Positions 1 through 8,637 of a stretch of 64,000 nucleotides of DNA are shown here, piece after piece. A program made the position numbers and the translations under genes. Under the pieces are notes generated by a model that was given only the letters and a program-made list of their open reading frames with translations, searched no databases and was not told the origin of the DNA. Origin of the DNA: JBDSSS01 sp963764195 (GTDB lineage Bacteria; Actinomycetota; Actinomycetes; Actinomycetales; Dermatophilaceae); the NCBI GenBank assembly GCA_963764195.1, contig CAVXRG010000005.1, forward strand, positions 1 to 64,000. Reading direction: 5' to 3'. Numbering within the stretch: the stretch's first letter is position 1; every line of letters starts with the position of its first letter.

Positions 1-394
1 ACCCGCCGGACGCGGCGGAGATGCGGCGTCGCATCGAGCGGGCCCGGCCGCCCACGCCTGGCTCGTGGCCGAGGAGGCCGGACGGGTCGTCGGCTACGCC
101 TACGGGGGACCCTTCAAGGAGCGCAGCGCCTACCGGTTCTCCTGCGAGGTGAGCGTCTACCTCGGCGTCGACGAGCGCGGTCGGGGACTCGGGCGTCAGC
201 TGTATGCCGCCCTGCTCGACCGGATGACCGCCCTCGGGATGCGGATGGCGTGCGGCGGCGTCACCCTGCCGAACGACGCGAGCGAGGCGCTGCACCGCTC
301 GCTCGGCTTCGAGCCGGTCGGGGTCTACCGGAGGATCGGTTGGAAGCACGGCGCCTGGCGTGACGTCGCGTGGTTCCAGCTCCCCCTCGGGTGA
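1..394 (+). CDS. GNAT N-acetyltransferase, phosphinothricin acetyltransferase-like (5' partial, frame break)
   Basis: The 3' part of a GNAT-family acetyltransferase that would transfer an acetyl group from acetyl-CoA to a small amine. The last 110 or so residues read without a break. They contain the acetyl-CoA-binding loop (VDERGRGLGRQLY) and the stretch GYAYGGPFKERSAYR and the ending HRSLGFEPVGVYRRIGWKHG, which are typical of the Pat/Bar/MnaT branch. The window opens inside the gene. Upstream of position 50 the family-like residues (PPDAAEMRRRIERARP) lie in the third frame, whereas HAWLVAEE onward lies in the second, so one base appears lost near 48-56 in a C/G-rich run. Either this is an assembly indel or the gene is damaged. 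Substrate cannot be told from sequence. The stop is followed after 7 bases by a convergent gene. Confidence 0.85.
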   Translation, partial: PAGRGGDAASHRAGPAAHAWLVAEEAGRVVGYAYGGPFKERSAYRFSCEVSVYLGVDERGRGLGRQLYAALLDRMTALGMRMACGGVTLPNDASEALHRSLGFEPVGVYRRIGWKHGAWRDVAWFQLPLG

Positions 395-401
395 GGATCG
401 C

Positions 402-965
402 TCAGGCGAGGTGGGCCGCGTCGATGGCGGACTGGAGGCTCTGGATGTAGGCCTCGCTCGTGTAGGTCGCCCCGCTGACCATGTCGATCTGGGCCGACTG
501 GTTGGCCATTGCCTCGTTGCGCAGGATCGGCGCCGCGCGCTGGCTGATCATCACGGACGTGCCCGAGCTGTCGGTGAGGTGCAGGGCCGTGACGCTCGTG
601 ATCGTCTTCCCGGTGAAGCGCACCTGGACCTGGACCTGGCCGTACTGCGTCGAGATGACGGCGCCGTTGACCCGGCCCGATGTCGGAGCGGGCTTGGCGA
701 CCGGCTTCGGGGCGGGCGCGGGAGCGGCCTTCGAGGACGCGCCACCGGAGCTCGGCGTCGCACGGGGTTTCGGCCCGCCCGCGGCGGCCGTCGCCTTCGA
801 GGGGGCGGGCGTCACCGGGTCTGCGGTCACCACCCCTGCCCCGCTCGAGACCGTGCCCTGGAGCGCCTGCGGGCTCGGTTGCCGGGGGGTGAGCCCCGCG
901 GACCAGGTGGTGGCGATCGTCGCGGCGCTCGCGAGCCCGACGAGGGCCGTCGTCATCTTCCTCAC
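402..965 (-). CDS. exported FMN-binding domain protein
   Basis: A protein of 187 residues with an N-terminal hydrophobic segment (about residues 5-22) that looks like a signal peptide or anchor. A Pro/Ala/Lys-rich linker follows to about residue 95, then a C-terminal FMN_bind domain. The ending includes the VSGATYTSEAYIQSLQSAI motif; in this family the Thr in the SGAT motif receives covalently attached FMN. Its start overlaps the stop of the upstream flavocytochrome gene by four bases, so the two are translationally coupled. The likely role is an extracytoplasmic flavin electron carrier working with the neighbouring membrane reductase. The electron acceptor is unknown. Confidence 0.87.
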   Translation of the reverse strand: MRKMTTALVGLASAATIATTWSAGLTPRQPSPQALQGTVSSGAGVVTADPVTPAPSKATAAAGGPKPRATPSSGGASSKAAPAPAPKPVAKPAPTSGRVNGAVISTQYGQVQVQVRFTGKTITSVTALHLTDSSGTSVMISQRAAPILRNEAMANQSAQIDMVSGATYTSEAYIQSLQSAIDAAHLA

Positions 966-2434
966 CAGTTGAACCTTTCGTCGTGGACGTGGGTGGCGGG
1001 CAGCCCCGCGTCGATGAGCGTCGATCGGACGAGGTGCATCCAGGGTCCGGGACCGCAGAGGTAGGCCTCGTGCGCGACGAGGTGGGGCACGATCGTCGCG
1101 AGGCGCTCGGCGTCGTCACCACCGACCGAGGTCAGGCCGTCGGCCGGGAGCCAGGACCCCTGAACGGGTGGGCCGACGAGCACGAGCAGGCGGTGGCCCC
1201 CGGCCGCGACGAGCCGCTCGAGCTCGCGGCGGAAGGTCAGCTGCGAGGCGTCGTTGACCCGGTAGACGACGGTGATGTCGCCCGGGCTCGCGTGGCGCTC
1301 GCGGACGAGCTCCTCGAGCAGGGCACGCACGGGGGTGATCCCGATGCCGGCGGCGAGGAGGAGCACCCGTCGCCGGGTCCGGTGCCGCAGCGTGAAGGCG
1401 CCGTAGGGGCCCTCGAAGAGGACCCGCGTGCCCGGGCGCAGGCCCTGGAGTGCCCGCGAGTGGTCGCCGAGGTCGCGCACGGTGATCCGGAGGCTGCGCC
1501 CGTCGGGGGCGCTGGAGAGCGACCACGGGTGAGCGGTGAGGACGAGCCGGGGGCTGACGAAGCGCCAGTTGAAGTACTGCCCGGCCCGGGCCGGGAGGCG
1601 GTCGAGGTGGCGGCCGCGCATCCAGACCGACCAGACGCCGGGGCTCTCCTGGACGACCCGGGTCACGCGCAGGTCGTGACGCAGGCTGCGGGCGACCGGC
1701 ACGAGCACGCGCCACCAGAGGACGCTCGCGGTGACAAGGACGTAGAGGGCCCACCAGTAGACCCGCACCCAGGGGGTCGCCGTGAAGTCGGACCCGAGCG
1801 AGAGCTGGTGGGGGACGGACAGGACGACAGCGGCATACGCGGTGAGGTGGACGACGTGCCACCACTCGTAGCTGAGCCGCCGACGCGCGATGCTCACGGA
1901 GGTGACCGCGAGGGCGACGAGCAGGACCGTCGCGATCGTCGCCTCGAGCAGGTTGTCCCCGCCCGTGACGAGGCGCAGGCCCTCGACGAGCGGCCCGGTG
2001 AGCCCGCCGAGCTGGTCGCGGATTGCGTAGCCGAGGACGATCGCGCCGACGTGGACGAGCACGAGGGGGACGGTGACGCGGCCGAGCACACGGTGGGCCT
2101 TGAGCGCCCGGTCCATCCCGTAGACCCGGTCGACCCACGGGATCCGGGCGGCGAGGAGCAGCTGCAGGAGCAGGAAGTCCATCGCGACGAGACCGGTGAC
2201 GCGACCCACGGCGATGAGGATCGTGCCGGTCGACCCGCTGACGAGGTCGTGGCTGCCCGCGCCGAGCAGGAAGGTGGCGATGACGACGACGAGCGTGAGC
2301 ACGACCGCGGCCTCGAGCAGGTCGGCGGTGCGGGCGCGCCAGCGCCGGAACTCGCTCCCGCGCCGCAGGGCCGAGCGGACCCGCTCGGGTGGGCGGTCGG
2401 CGCGGACGCCTCGGGGGGTCAGGGTGTTGGTCAC
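962..2434 (-). CDS. ferric reductase-like transmembrane protein with FAD/NAD(P)-binding domain
   Basis: About 490 residues from a GTG at 2434; an open frame continues upstream but runs antisense to the divergent regulator, so the GTG is preferred. The N-terminal half has about six membrane segments with histidines placed as in heme-binding ferric reductases (KAHRVLGRVTVPLVLVHVG, WWHVVHLTAYAAV). The C-terminal half is a ferredoxin-reductase-like FAD/NAD module, with a Tyr in AGQYFNWRF, the HPWSLSSAP flavin motif, LLAAGIGITPVRALLEEL for the pyridine nucleotide, and the terminal CGPGPW. It should move electrons from NAD(P)H across the membrane, probably to the FMN_bind protein encoded next with a four-base overlap. 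The divergent two-component system is a plausible regulator. Confidence 0.85.
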   Translation of the reverse strand: MTNTLTPRGVRADRPPERVRSALRRGSEFRRWRARTADLLEAAVVLTLVVVIATFLLGAGSHDLVSGSTGTILIAVGRVTGLVAMDFLLLQLLLAARIPWVDRVYGMDRALKAHRVLGRVTVPLVLVHVGAIVLGYAIRDQLGGLTGPLVEGLRLVTGGDNLLEATIATVLLVALAVTSVSIARRRLSYEWWHVVHLTAYAAVVLSVPHQLSLGSDFTATPWVRVYWWALYVLVTASVLWWRVLVPVARSLRHDLRVTRVVQESPGVWSVWMRGRHLDRLPARAGQYFNWRFVSPRLVLTAHPWSLSSAPDGRSLRITVRDLGDHSRALQGLRPGTRVLFEGPYGAFTLRHRTRRRVLLLAAGIGITPVRALLEELVRERHASPGDITVVYRVNDASQLTFRRELERLVAAGGHRLLVLVGPPVQGSWLPADGLTSVGGDDAERLATIVPHLVAHEAYLCGPGPWMHLVRSTLIDAGLPATHVHDERFNW

Positions 2435-2455
2435 GAGACGATGGTGCTGACCGGA

Positions 2456-2473
2456 TCTCAGAAACTTATGAGA
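2456..2473. promoter_or_regulatory. inverted repeat in divergent promoter region
   Basis: TCTCA and TGAGA arms separated by eight bases lie in the 60-base gap between the divergent reductase and response-regulator genes. The gap is less GC-rich than its surroundings. An operator for the neighbouring OmpR-type regulator is a reasonable inference, but binding is not shown. Confidence 0.35.
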
Positions 2474-2494
2474 CGCAAGCACGACACTGGGGTC

Positions 2495-3178
2495 ATGACC
2501 GATCCCGCGCCCGCGTCGCCGACGCCACGCCGCCTCCTGCTCGTCGAGGACGACGCCGACCTCTCGGCGATGCTGGCGACGCTGCTCACCGAGGAGGGGT
2601 ATGCCGTCACGACCGCGCGCGACGGTCAGGCGGGGTTGCACGCGGGGCTGGTCCACGACTGGGACGTCCTCGTCGTCGACCGCGGCCTGCCCGGCATCGA
2701 GGGGGTGGACCTCCTCTCGCGCCTGCGGGCCAAGGGGGTCGGGGCCCCGGCCCTGCTGCTCACCGCCCGGGGCACGGTGGGCGACCGGGTCGAGGGCCTC
2801 GACGCCGGCGCCCAGGACTACGTGGTGAAGCCCTTCGACGTCGACGAGCTGCTCGCCCGGCTGCGGGCGCTGCTCCGACCCGTCTCGTCCAGCTCGGCCG
2901 AGGTCGTCGTCGGCGCGGGCCGGCTGCTCGTCGGTGAGCACCGGTGGCTCGGTCCCGACGGCGAGGTGCTGCTGTCGGGCCGCGAGACCGCGCTGCTCGA
3001 GACGCTCGGCCGCCGCCCGACGCGGGTCTTCACCCGCGAGGAGCTGCTCGAGCACGCCTTCGACCACGCCGACACCACCGGCGCCGTCGACACCTACGTC
3101 CACTACCTGCGGCGAAAGCTCGGCAAGGGCGTGGTCGACACGGTCCACGGCGTCGGCTACCGCCTGGGCCGCGGATGA
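2495..3178 (+). CDS. OmpR/PhoB-family response regulator
   Basis: 227 residues. The receiver domain has the acidic pair at residues 18-20 (VEDD), phospho-acceptor Asp62 (VVDRGLPG), Thr90 and Lys112 (VKPFDVDELLARL). The C-terminal half is a winged-helix DNA-binding domain ending VVDTVHGVGYRLGRG, as in OmpR/PhoB regulators. The ATG at 2495 gives the usual family length. The stop overlaps the histidine kinase start (ATGA), so the pair is translated together. Divergence from the flavocytochrome/FMN_bind pair suggests that pair as a target, although no stimulus can be read from the sequence. Confidence 0.93.
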   Translation: MTDPAPASPTPRRLLLVEDDADLSAMLATLLTEEGYAVTTARDGQAGLHAGLVHDWDVLVVDRGLPGIEGVDLLSRLRAKGVGAPALLLTARGTVGDRVEGLDAGAQDYVVKPFDVDELLARLRALLRPVSSSSAEVVVGAGRLLVGEHRWLGPDGEVLLSGRETALLETLGRRPTRVFTREELLEHAFDHADTTGAVDTYVHYLRRKLGKGVVDTVHGVGYRLGRG

Positions 3179-4458
3179 GCCGGCGCCACCCGTCCGCCGG
3201 CTCCAGTGACCCGATCGCGCGGGCGGCCCGCTCGATCGCGTTGCGCGTCGGCGCCACCACGGCCGTCGTGGTGCTCGTCGCCATCGTCGCCGCCGGACTC
3301 ATCTTCGACCGCCAGCAGCTGTCCGAGATCTCCTCACGCGTCGAGACGGCTGCCGCATCGGCCGACGACGTCGGTGACTCCCCGCCGGGCATCTGGCTCG
3401 TCGAGGTCACCGCGACGGGGACACGCTCGACCCCCGGCGCGCCGGCGCCGGTCGTCGCCGAGGCCGAGAAGGTGGCGACGCAGGCGGCTGCCCGCGCCGC
3501 CGGCACGCAGCAGAGGACGACCATCGCGGCGCAGGGCCGTTCGTGGCCGGCAGCCCTCGTCGTGCGGGGGGACCGTGCCTACGTCGCGGTGTACGACGTG
3601 CGCCTGCACCGGGACGAGGAGGGCCGGCTCATCGCGGCGACGGCGGTCGCCGGCGCTCTCGGCGTCCTGCTCGCCGCGGTGACCGGGCTCTTCGCGGGGC
3701 GGCGGGCGGTGCGACCGCTCGCGGAAGCCCTCGCCCTGCAACGGCAGTTCGTCGCCGACGCCAGCCACGAGCTGCGCACTCCGCTCGCCGTGATCAGCAC
3801 CCGGGCCCAGATGGTGCGTCGCCACCTCGGCCCCGACGCCGACCCCACCTCCCGGGCCGAGGTCGACCAGCTCGTCAGCGACACCCGGGCCATGGCCGAC
3901 GTCGTCTCCGACCTGCTGCTCTCCGCCCAGCTCGAGGGGGCCACCGCGGCGACCGAGTCGGTCGACCTCGCCGGGGTCGCCGACGACGTCGTGACCTCGC
4001 TCCGACCGTATGCCGCCGACGCCGGGGTCACCCTCGTGCCGCCGTCGGTGACGGAGGGCCTCGTCGTCGTCGGGGTCGCCACCGGCCTGCGCCGCGCGGT
4101 GCTCGCGCTCGTCGACAACGCCATCGCGCACTCGCCCTCCGGCGCGTCCGTCGAGGTCGTCGTGTCCCGGACCGGCCTCTCGGGGGCTGGCGCGGGAGCG
4201 AGCCTTGATCTCGGGGTGCCGGAGCCGGCTCCGGTGGAGGTGCGGGTCGAGGTCGTCGACCACGGGTCGGGGGTGGACCCCGCCGACGTCGAACGGCTGA
4301 GCCGCCGCTTCGCCCGGGCGCGCGACGACGGGGCGGCCCGCCGGGTGGGGCTCGGCCTCGCGCTCGTGACCCAGGTGGTCCAGGCGCACGGTGGGCGCCT
4401 CGAGGTCACCGAGACCGCGGGCGGGGGCGCCACCTTCGCCGTCGTCGTGCCCGGTTGA
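3175..4458 (+). CDS. sensor histidine kinase
   Basis: 427 residues. There is one membrane segment near residues 22-45, a short extracytoplasmic region to about 150, and a second membrane segment near 150-175. The dimerisation/phosphoacceptor helix contains FVADASHELRTPLAVIST (the His is the phosphorylation site). The HATPase domain has the N box DNAIAHSP, G1 box DHGSGVDP and G2 box RRVGLGLALVTQV. It forms a two-component system with the response regulator whose stop its start overlaps. The sensor region shows no known domain. It ends 18 bases before a convergent gene, with no obvious terminator between them. Confidence 0.93.
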   Translation: MSRRHPSAGSSDPIARAARSIALRVGATTAVVVLVAIVAAGLIFDRQQLSEISSRVETAAASADDVGDSPPGIWLVEVTATGTRSTPGAPAPVVAEAEKVATQAAARAAGTQQRTTIAAQGRSWPAALVVRGDRAYVAVYDVRLHRDEEGRLIAATAVAGALGVLLAAVTGLFAGRRAVRPLAEALALQRQFVADASHELRTPLAVISTRAQMVRRHLGPDADPTSRAEVDQLVSDTRAMADVVSDLLLSAQLEGATAATESVDLAGVADDVVTSLRPYAADAGVTLVPPSVTEGLVVVGVATGLRRAVLALVDNAIAHSPSGASVEVVVSRTGLSGAGAGASLDLGVPEPAPVEVRVEVVDHGSGVDPADVERLSRRFARARDDGAARRVGLGLALVTQVVQAHGGRLEVTETAGGGATFAVVVPG

Positions 4459-4476
4459 ACACCGAGGCGGCACGAC

Positions 4477-5433
4477 TCACAACGCGTCGAGGACCTGCTC
4501 GCCCACCAGGCGCAGACCCCGCAGCACCGACCAGGCGACGAGGTCGTCACCCCGGTGCGGGCCCGACGCCGCCGAGGTGGGCGCGGCGACGACGTCGGCC
4601 GGTGACGGCGTAGCGGTCCGGCGTCGCGCGGCCGGTGCCCAGTTGGCGACGGCGGCCCACGCGATGGACGTCGTGCCGCGGGAGACCACCCCGACGTCGG
4701 CGCGCACCCCGGCGTCGGTGCCGGTCTTGTTCCACAGCCGCAAGGCCCCGCCGAGGCTCTCGTGGTGGGCGATCGGGTCGAGGCCCGCATGCTCGACGAA
4801 CGCCGAGCCGACCATCGACTGGTCGACGTTGGCGGAGAGCCACTGCCGGACGAACGCATCGGCGGCCGGGGAGACCGCCTCCCCCCGCTCGATCCTCCCG
4901 ACGAGCGTGCAGAGCTCGGTGGCGCTACCGGTGGACAGGGTGGCGGCGTGGGCGGAGGTGCGCTCGTCGCGGACCCGGTCGTGCAGGGCGGTCGCCCGCA
5001 GCCCGAGGCGGGTGGCGAGCACGGCGACGGAGTCGAGGCCCATCCGGCGGAGCAGGACGTTGGTGGCGAGGTTGTCCGAGACGGCGCCGACGAGGGCAGC
5101 GACGTCGACGAGGGGCAGGGTCTCGACCGAGAGGGTGTGCCAGAGTCCGGAGTCGCGCACCCACTCCTCGATCGAGCGGGTGAGCGGCTCGTCGAGCGCG
5201 GCCTCCTCGGTCGTGAGGGCCCGGGCGGTCTCGAGCAGCAGCAGGATCTTGCCCACCGACGCGGTGCGCATCACGGCGCCCGCCTCGACCTCCGCGAGGA
5301 TCCGTGGGGTCCCCGGGGACGAGGCGGAGCCGCCGGCGGCGTCATCGGGCGGCGGGCCCAGCGGCATACCCGTGAGGTCGTGGACGGCCACCGACCACGT
5401 GACCCCACCGGCGTCGGGGAGGGAGAGCTCCAT
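4477..5433 (-). CDS. class A beta-lactamase-fold serine hydrolase
   Basis: 318 residues. It has the three hallmark motifs of the penicillin-binding/beta-lactamase fold: S59-x-x-K62 (ASVGK), S119-D120-N121 (VSDN) and K236-T237-G238 (NKTGT). No signal peptide is visible; the protein starts MELSLPDAGG and runs straight into the first strand, which is unusual for an active beta-lactamase. A clear omega-loop ExxLN motif is not evident. It could be a cytoplasmic serine esterase or peptidase, or an N-terminally misread exported enzyme. Its ATG overlaps the stop of the alpha/beta-hydrolase gene by one base, so the two are coupled. Antibiotic resistance should not be assumed. Confidence 0.8.
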   Translation of the reverse strand: MELSLPDAGGVTWSVAVHDLTGMPLGPPPDDAAGGSASSPGTPRILAEVEAGAVMRTASVGKILLLLETARALTTEEAALDEPLTRSIEEWVRDSGLWHTLSVETLPLVDVAALVGAVSDNLATNVLLRRMGLDSVAVLATRLGLRATALHDRVRDERTSAHAATLSTGSATELCTLVGRIERGEAVSPAADAFVRQWLSANVDQSMVGSAFVEHAGLDPIAHHESLGGALRLWNKTGTDAGVRADVGVVSRGTTSIAWAAVANWAPAARRRTATPSPADVVAAPTSAASGPHRGDDLVAWSVLRGLRLVGEQVLDAL

Positions 5434-6344
5434 CAGACCAGCGAGTCGAGCCAGCGCACCAGCTCGCCGGAGACCCGGTCGGGGGCCTCCTCGGTGAGGA
5501 AGTGGCCGGCGCCCGGAACGGTGACGCTGCGGTAGTCGCCCGGCACGTACGCGGCCGAGCCGAGGGTGGCACGCGGGAGGACGCAGCGGTCGTCCGCCCC
5601 CTGCAGCTGGAGGACCGGCACCCGCACGGCGTGCCGGACGCGGCGCATGAACATCGGCCCGTCGGGGCGGAAGGACGACCGGCCGAGCCAGCGGAAGTGC
5701 TCGGCGGCCGAGTGGGCGACGAAAGGGATCATCATCGCGTCTCCGTAGCAGGCGATGTCCTGCGCGGTCGGGAAGTCGCTGTCCGGCGCGGACCACCCGG
5801 TGAGCAGGTCGGCGACGTAGTCGTGCGACCGGGCCATCGCCCGCTCCGGGACAAACGGCTTCTGCAGGCCGGCCAGCCAGCCGGACGCCTCGCGCTGGCG
5901 GCGGTGGGCCACCATCGCGTGCCGCATGATCCGCGGGTGCGGCATCGAGAGCGAGGCGACGGCGCGGGTCACGTCGGGGCGGAGCGTCGGCATGGACCAC
6001 GAGATCCAACCGCCGAGGCCCTGGCCGACGACGACGGCGTGCTGCTCGCCGAGGGCCCGGATGACGCTGGCCGTGTCGAGGGTCGACATGTAGGTGTCGT
6101 AGCCGCGGGGCGGCTTGTCGGATCCGCCGTAGCCGCGCAGGTCCATCGCGGCGACCCGGTAGCCGGCGGTCGCGAGCGCGACCATCTGGTGGCGCCACGT
6201 GTGCCAGAACTGGGGGAAACCGTGGAGGAGCACGACGAGCGGACCGTCACCGAGCTCGGCGACGTGGAAGCGGGCGCCGTTGGCGGAGACGTAGCGATGG
6301 TGCCAGGGCCCGGCGATGTTGACGAAGGACGAGTCGACCGGCAC
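5433..6344 (-). CDS. alpha/beta-hydrolase lacking the usual nucleophile
   Basis: 303 residues of the epoxide hydrolase/haloalkane dehalogenase-like alpha/beta-hydrolase fold. It shows the oxyanion HGFPQFWHTWRHQM region (about 41-54), DLRGYGGSDKP (68-78), an acid in GADDRCV and the late catalytic His in GAGHFLTEEAP. At the nucleophile elbow, where GxSxG or GxDxG is expected, it reads G107-Q-G109-L-G111, so the nucleophile position is Gly. It may be non-catalytic or use another residue. It starts at a GTG 22 bases after the Holin-X family gene and overlaps the next gene by one base, so it sits in a minus-strand operon. Confidence 0.85.
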   Translation of the reverse strand: MPVDSSFVNIAGPWHHRYVSANGARFHVAELGDGPLVVLLHGFPQFWHTWRHQMVALATAGYRVAAMDLRGYGGSDKPPRGYDTYMSTLDTASVIRALGEQHAVVVGQGLGGWISWSMPTLRPDVTRAVASLSMPHPRIMRHAMVAHRRQREASGWLAGLQKPFVPERAMARSHDYVADLLTGWSAPDSDFPTAQDIACYGDAMMIPFVAHSAAEHFRWLGRSSFRPDGPMFMRRVRHAVRVPVLQLQGADDRCVLPRATLGSAAYVPGDYRSVTVPGAGHFLTEEAPDRVSGELVRWLDSLV

Positions 6345-6366
6345 GAGCGTGGGTGGCCGGACGAGG

Positions 6367-6912
6367 TCAGGAGCCGGGCGAGGAGTCGCGGGCGGGTTCA
6401 GTCGCGACGGGCGTCGCCGCGGACGAGGCGGGGGCCTGCGTCGTGATCGCCGTGGTGGCGGCGCTCTTGGTGCGGTCCCAGTCGGGCCGCGGGCCCGGAG
6501 GCATCGTCCCCGGGTTGGCCGCGGCCGCCTTGATGCCGGCGACGGTCTGCTGCGCGTTGGCGATCGCCTTCTCGGGGGTGGGCTCGACCGTCTTCATCCG
6601 CTTGACGCCGAGCAGGCCGAGCACGGCGGCAATGGCGAGCATCAGCAGCGTGACGATGAGGAAGCTGAGCCACCGCGGCAGGCCGAGGGCCTGGATGCCC
6701 TCGGCGATCGTCGTGAACAGGAAGTAGACGGAGTAGAAGGCGACGACGGCGGCGGCGGCGAGCAGGCCACCACCGACCCCGGCCTTCTTGACCTGGGAGG
6801 AGACCTCGGCCTTGGCCAGGGCGATCTCGCCTCGGACCAGGGTGGAGAGGTCCTGGGAGAGGGCGGCGACCAGTTGGCCGAGGGTCCGCTCCTGCCGGGG
6901 GTCCGTGCTCAT
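6367..6912 (-). CDS. Holin-X family (phage_holin_3_6) membrane protein
   Basis: 181 residues. An amphipathic N-terminal helix (DLSTLVRGEIALAKAEVSSQVKKAG) is followed by two membrane hairpin segments (about 48-70 and 83-105) and a Pro/Ala-rich cytoplasmic tail. This arrangement is typical of the 'Actinobacterial Holin-X' family, common on actinobacterial chromosomes, where a lytic role is not established and a membrane-organising role is more likely. It lies between nhaA and the hydrolase gene on the same strand. No phage genes are nearby, so this is not a prophage marker here. Confidence 0.8.
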   Translation of the reverse strand: MSTDPRQERTLGQLVAALSQDLSTLVRGEIALAKAEVSSQVKKAGVGGGLLAAAAVVAFYSVYFLFTTIAEGIQALGLPRWLSFLIVTLLMLAIAAVLGLLGVKRMKTVEPTPEKAIANAQQTVAGIKAAAANPGTMPPGPRPDWDRTKSAATTAITTQAPASSAATPVATEPARDSSPGS

Positions 6913-6985
6913 CGGGTCACTTCCTCACAAGCGTGCTGCGCCGCTGGGGCGCCTGACGGTGTCACCCTACTGTGCCTACCCGCCG

Positions 6986-8338
6986 TCACCGATCCTCGTA
7001 CATGTCGGGGATGCCGTTGTCGTCGAGGTCGGCGGTCTCGCGGATCTCGATGAGCCGGTAGTGCCGGTTGCGGCGGCGCAGCACGATCGCCGCGAGGAAC
7101 GCAGCGATGACGCTCCCGAGCAGGACAGCGAGCTTGACGTGCTCGTCGCGCTCCGAGCCGGTGCCGAAGGCGAGCTCGCCGACGAGCAGGCTCACCGTGA
7201 AGCCGACGCCGGAGAGCAGGGCGATGCCCCAGACGTCGATCCAGGCCAGCTCGTCGTCGAGCTCGGCCCTCGTGAACCGGGCCACGGCCCACGTGCCGCC
7301 GAAGACGCCGAGAGCCTTGCCGACGACGAGGCCGACCACGACGCCGAGGGCTGCGGGGTCGGTGATGGCGGCGGTGAACCCACCCCCGACGACGGTGACG
7401 CCGGCGGCGAAGAAGGCGAAGACCGGCACGGCGAAACCGGCGGAGAAGGGGCGGATCTTGTGCTCGATCGTCTCGGCCAGGCTGTGTCTCTCCGGGTCGT
7501 CCTCGGCCTCGCGGTGCACCGGGACGAGCAGGCCGAGGAGCACACCGGCCACCGTCGCGTGAATGCCCGCGGCGTGGACCAGCCCCCATGCGAGCAGCGC
7601 CGGGATCGCGAGGAGGAAGGGGTTGAGGATCCTGCGCTTGAGCATGGAGCGCCAGGCGAGGAGTGGGACGACGGCTCCGGCGAGGGCGAGGAAGTTGACG
7701 CTGTCGGTGTAGAAGACGGCGATGATCGTGATCGCGATGAGGTCGTCGACGACGGCCAGCGTGAGCAGGAAGGACCGCAGCGCCGACGGCAGGTGCGTGC
7801 CGATGACCGCCAGCACGGCGAGGGCGAAGGCGATGTCGGTGGCGGTGGGGATCGCCCAGCCCTGGAGTATGTCGCTCAGCTCGTCGCCGCTCGCCCCCTG
7901 GCTCGCGATGACGGCGGTCACCGCGAAGAGCACGGCGGGCAGCACCACCCCGGCCACGGCCGCGGCGATGGGCAGTGCGGCCTTGCGCCGGTCGGCGAGC
8001 TCCCCGGCGACGAACTCGCGCTTGAGCTCGATGCCCGCGACGAGGAAGAAGACGGCGAGCAGGCCGTCGGCCGCCCAGGTGCCGAGGCTGAGATCGAGGT
8101 GCAGGCTCTCGAAGCCGACGACGGTGTCGCGCAGGGCGGCATACCCGTCGCGCCACGGGCTGTTGGCCCAGATCAGCGCGGCGACGGCTGCGCCGAGCAG
8201 CACGGCCCCGCCGACCGTCTCGGCGCGGAAGAGGTCGGCGACGTAGCTCGCCTCGTGGCGGGTGATCTTGCCGAAGAGGCGCCGCTTGCCGCTCGGAGGG
8301 GTGGCGCCGTGGTCGGTGGTGTCGGTCTCGCTGGCCAT
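6986..8338 (-). CDS. nhaA: Na+/H+ antiporter NhaA
   Basis: 450 residues, slightly longer than the usual 390-440 because of N- and C-terminal hydrophilic tails. The antiporter family residues are present: FFLVAGIELKREFVAGEL, the ATDIAFALAV segment with the conserved Asp, and the VVDDLIAITIIAVFY segment with the paired Asp residues that bind Na+/H+. GNLHGA-type features are absent, as expected for NhaA. It exports Na+ in exchange for protons in the membrane. It is first in a minus-strand run with the Holin-X family and hydrolase genes; 73 bases separate it from the next gene, so a separate transcript is possible. The C-terminal tail ends with acidic DLDDNGIPDMYEDR. Confidence 0.95.
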   Translation of the reverse strand: MASETDTTDHGATPPSGKRRLFGKITRHEASYVADLFRAETVGGAVLLGAAVAALIWANSPWRDGYAALRDTVVGFESLHLDLSLGTWAADGLLAVFFLVAGIELKREFVAGELADRRKAALPIAAAVAGVVLPAVLFAVTAVIASQGASGDELSDILQGWAIPTATDIAFALAVLAVIGTHLPSALRSFLLTLAVVDDLIAITIIAVFYTDSVNFLALAGAVVPLLAWRSMLKRRILNPFLLAIPALLAWGLVHAAGIHATVAGVLLGLLVPVHREAEDDPERHSLAETIEHKIRPFSAGFAVPVFAFFAAGVTVVGGGFTAAITDPAALGVVVGLVVGKALGVFGGTWAVARFTRAELDDELAWIDVWGIALLSGVGFTVSLLVGELAFGTGSERDEHVKLAVLLGSVIAAFLAAIVLRRRNRHYRLIEIRETADLDDNGIPDMYEDR

Positions 8339-8637
8339 GGTGTCCTTCAGTCCTTCAGGGCATAGGTGTCATGGGACACCGACCAGACTTCCCGGCACGC
8401 CAGGCTCGCCACCGACGGTGCTGTGAGCCGAAACCAGTCTAGCGAGGTGGGAACGGGCCGGTTCCACCCTCAGGCGGACGCCTCGGTCATGCTCAAACCC
8501 GCGAAAAGTACGAGTTTGGTAAAGAAAATTCCTCTGATTGGTCTAGAAAACCCCGCAAACCGTCCAAACTTCATCTATGTTTGGCAACGAACGGGGAAGA
8601 CGTCCCCGGCGAACACGACCTGTGGGGGGTTTTGAAC
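8339..8637. promoter_or_regulatory. divergent intergenic region, AT-rich patch
   Basis: No gene is convincing here. The right half (about 8490-8580) is strikingly AT-rich for this genome and holds a small inverted repeat, CCAAAC and GTTTGG with a nine-base loop, at about 8564-8584. It lies 50 or so bases before the small DUF2510-like gene and probably contains the promoters of that gene and of nhaA. A run of sense codons through it on the plus strand lacks protein-like character. Confidence 0.4.

Noticed and set aside
983..2494. N-terminal extension of the response regulator to 983
   Set aside because: This part is antisense to the flavocytochrome gene and not protein-like; the receiver domain starts just after ATG 2495.
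6367..6912. Prophage remnant because of a holin-like gene
   Set aside because: The Holin-X family is a common chromosomal actinobacterial membrane protein and no other phage genes are present.
6788..8365. Long plus-strand open frame opposite nhaA
   Set aside because: Composition is Asp/Glu/Gly/Arg-rich without domains; it is the antisense shadow of a clear nhaA.
8366..8635. Small open frame through the nhaA upstream region
   Set aside because: No ribosome site or family-like sequence; overlaps the AT-rich promoter region.
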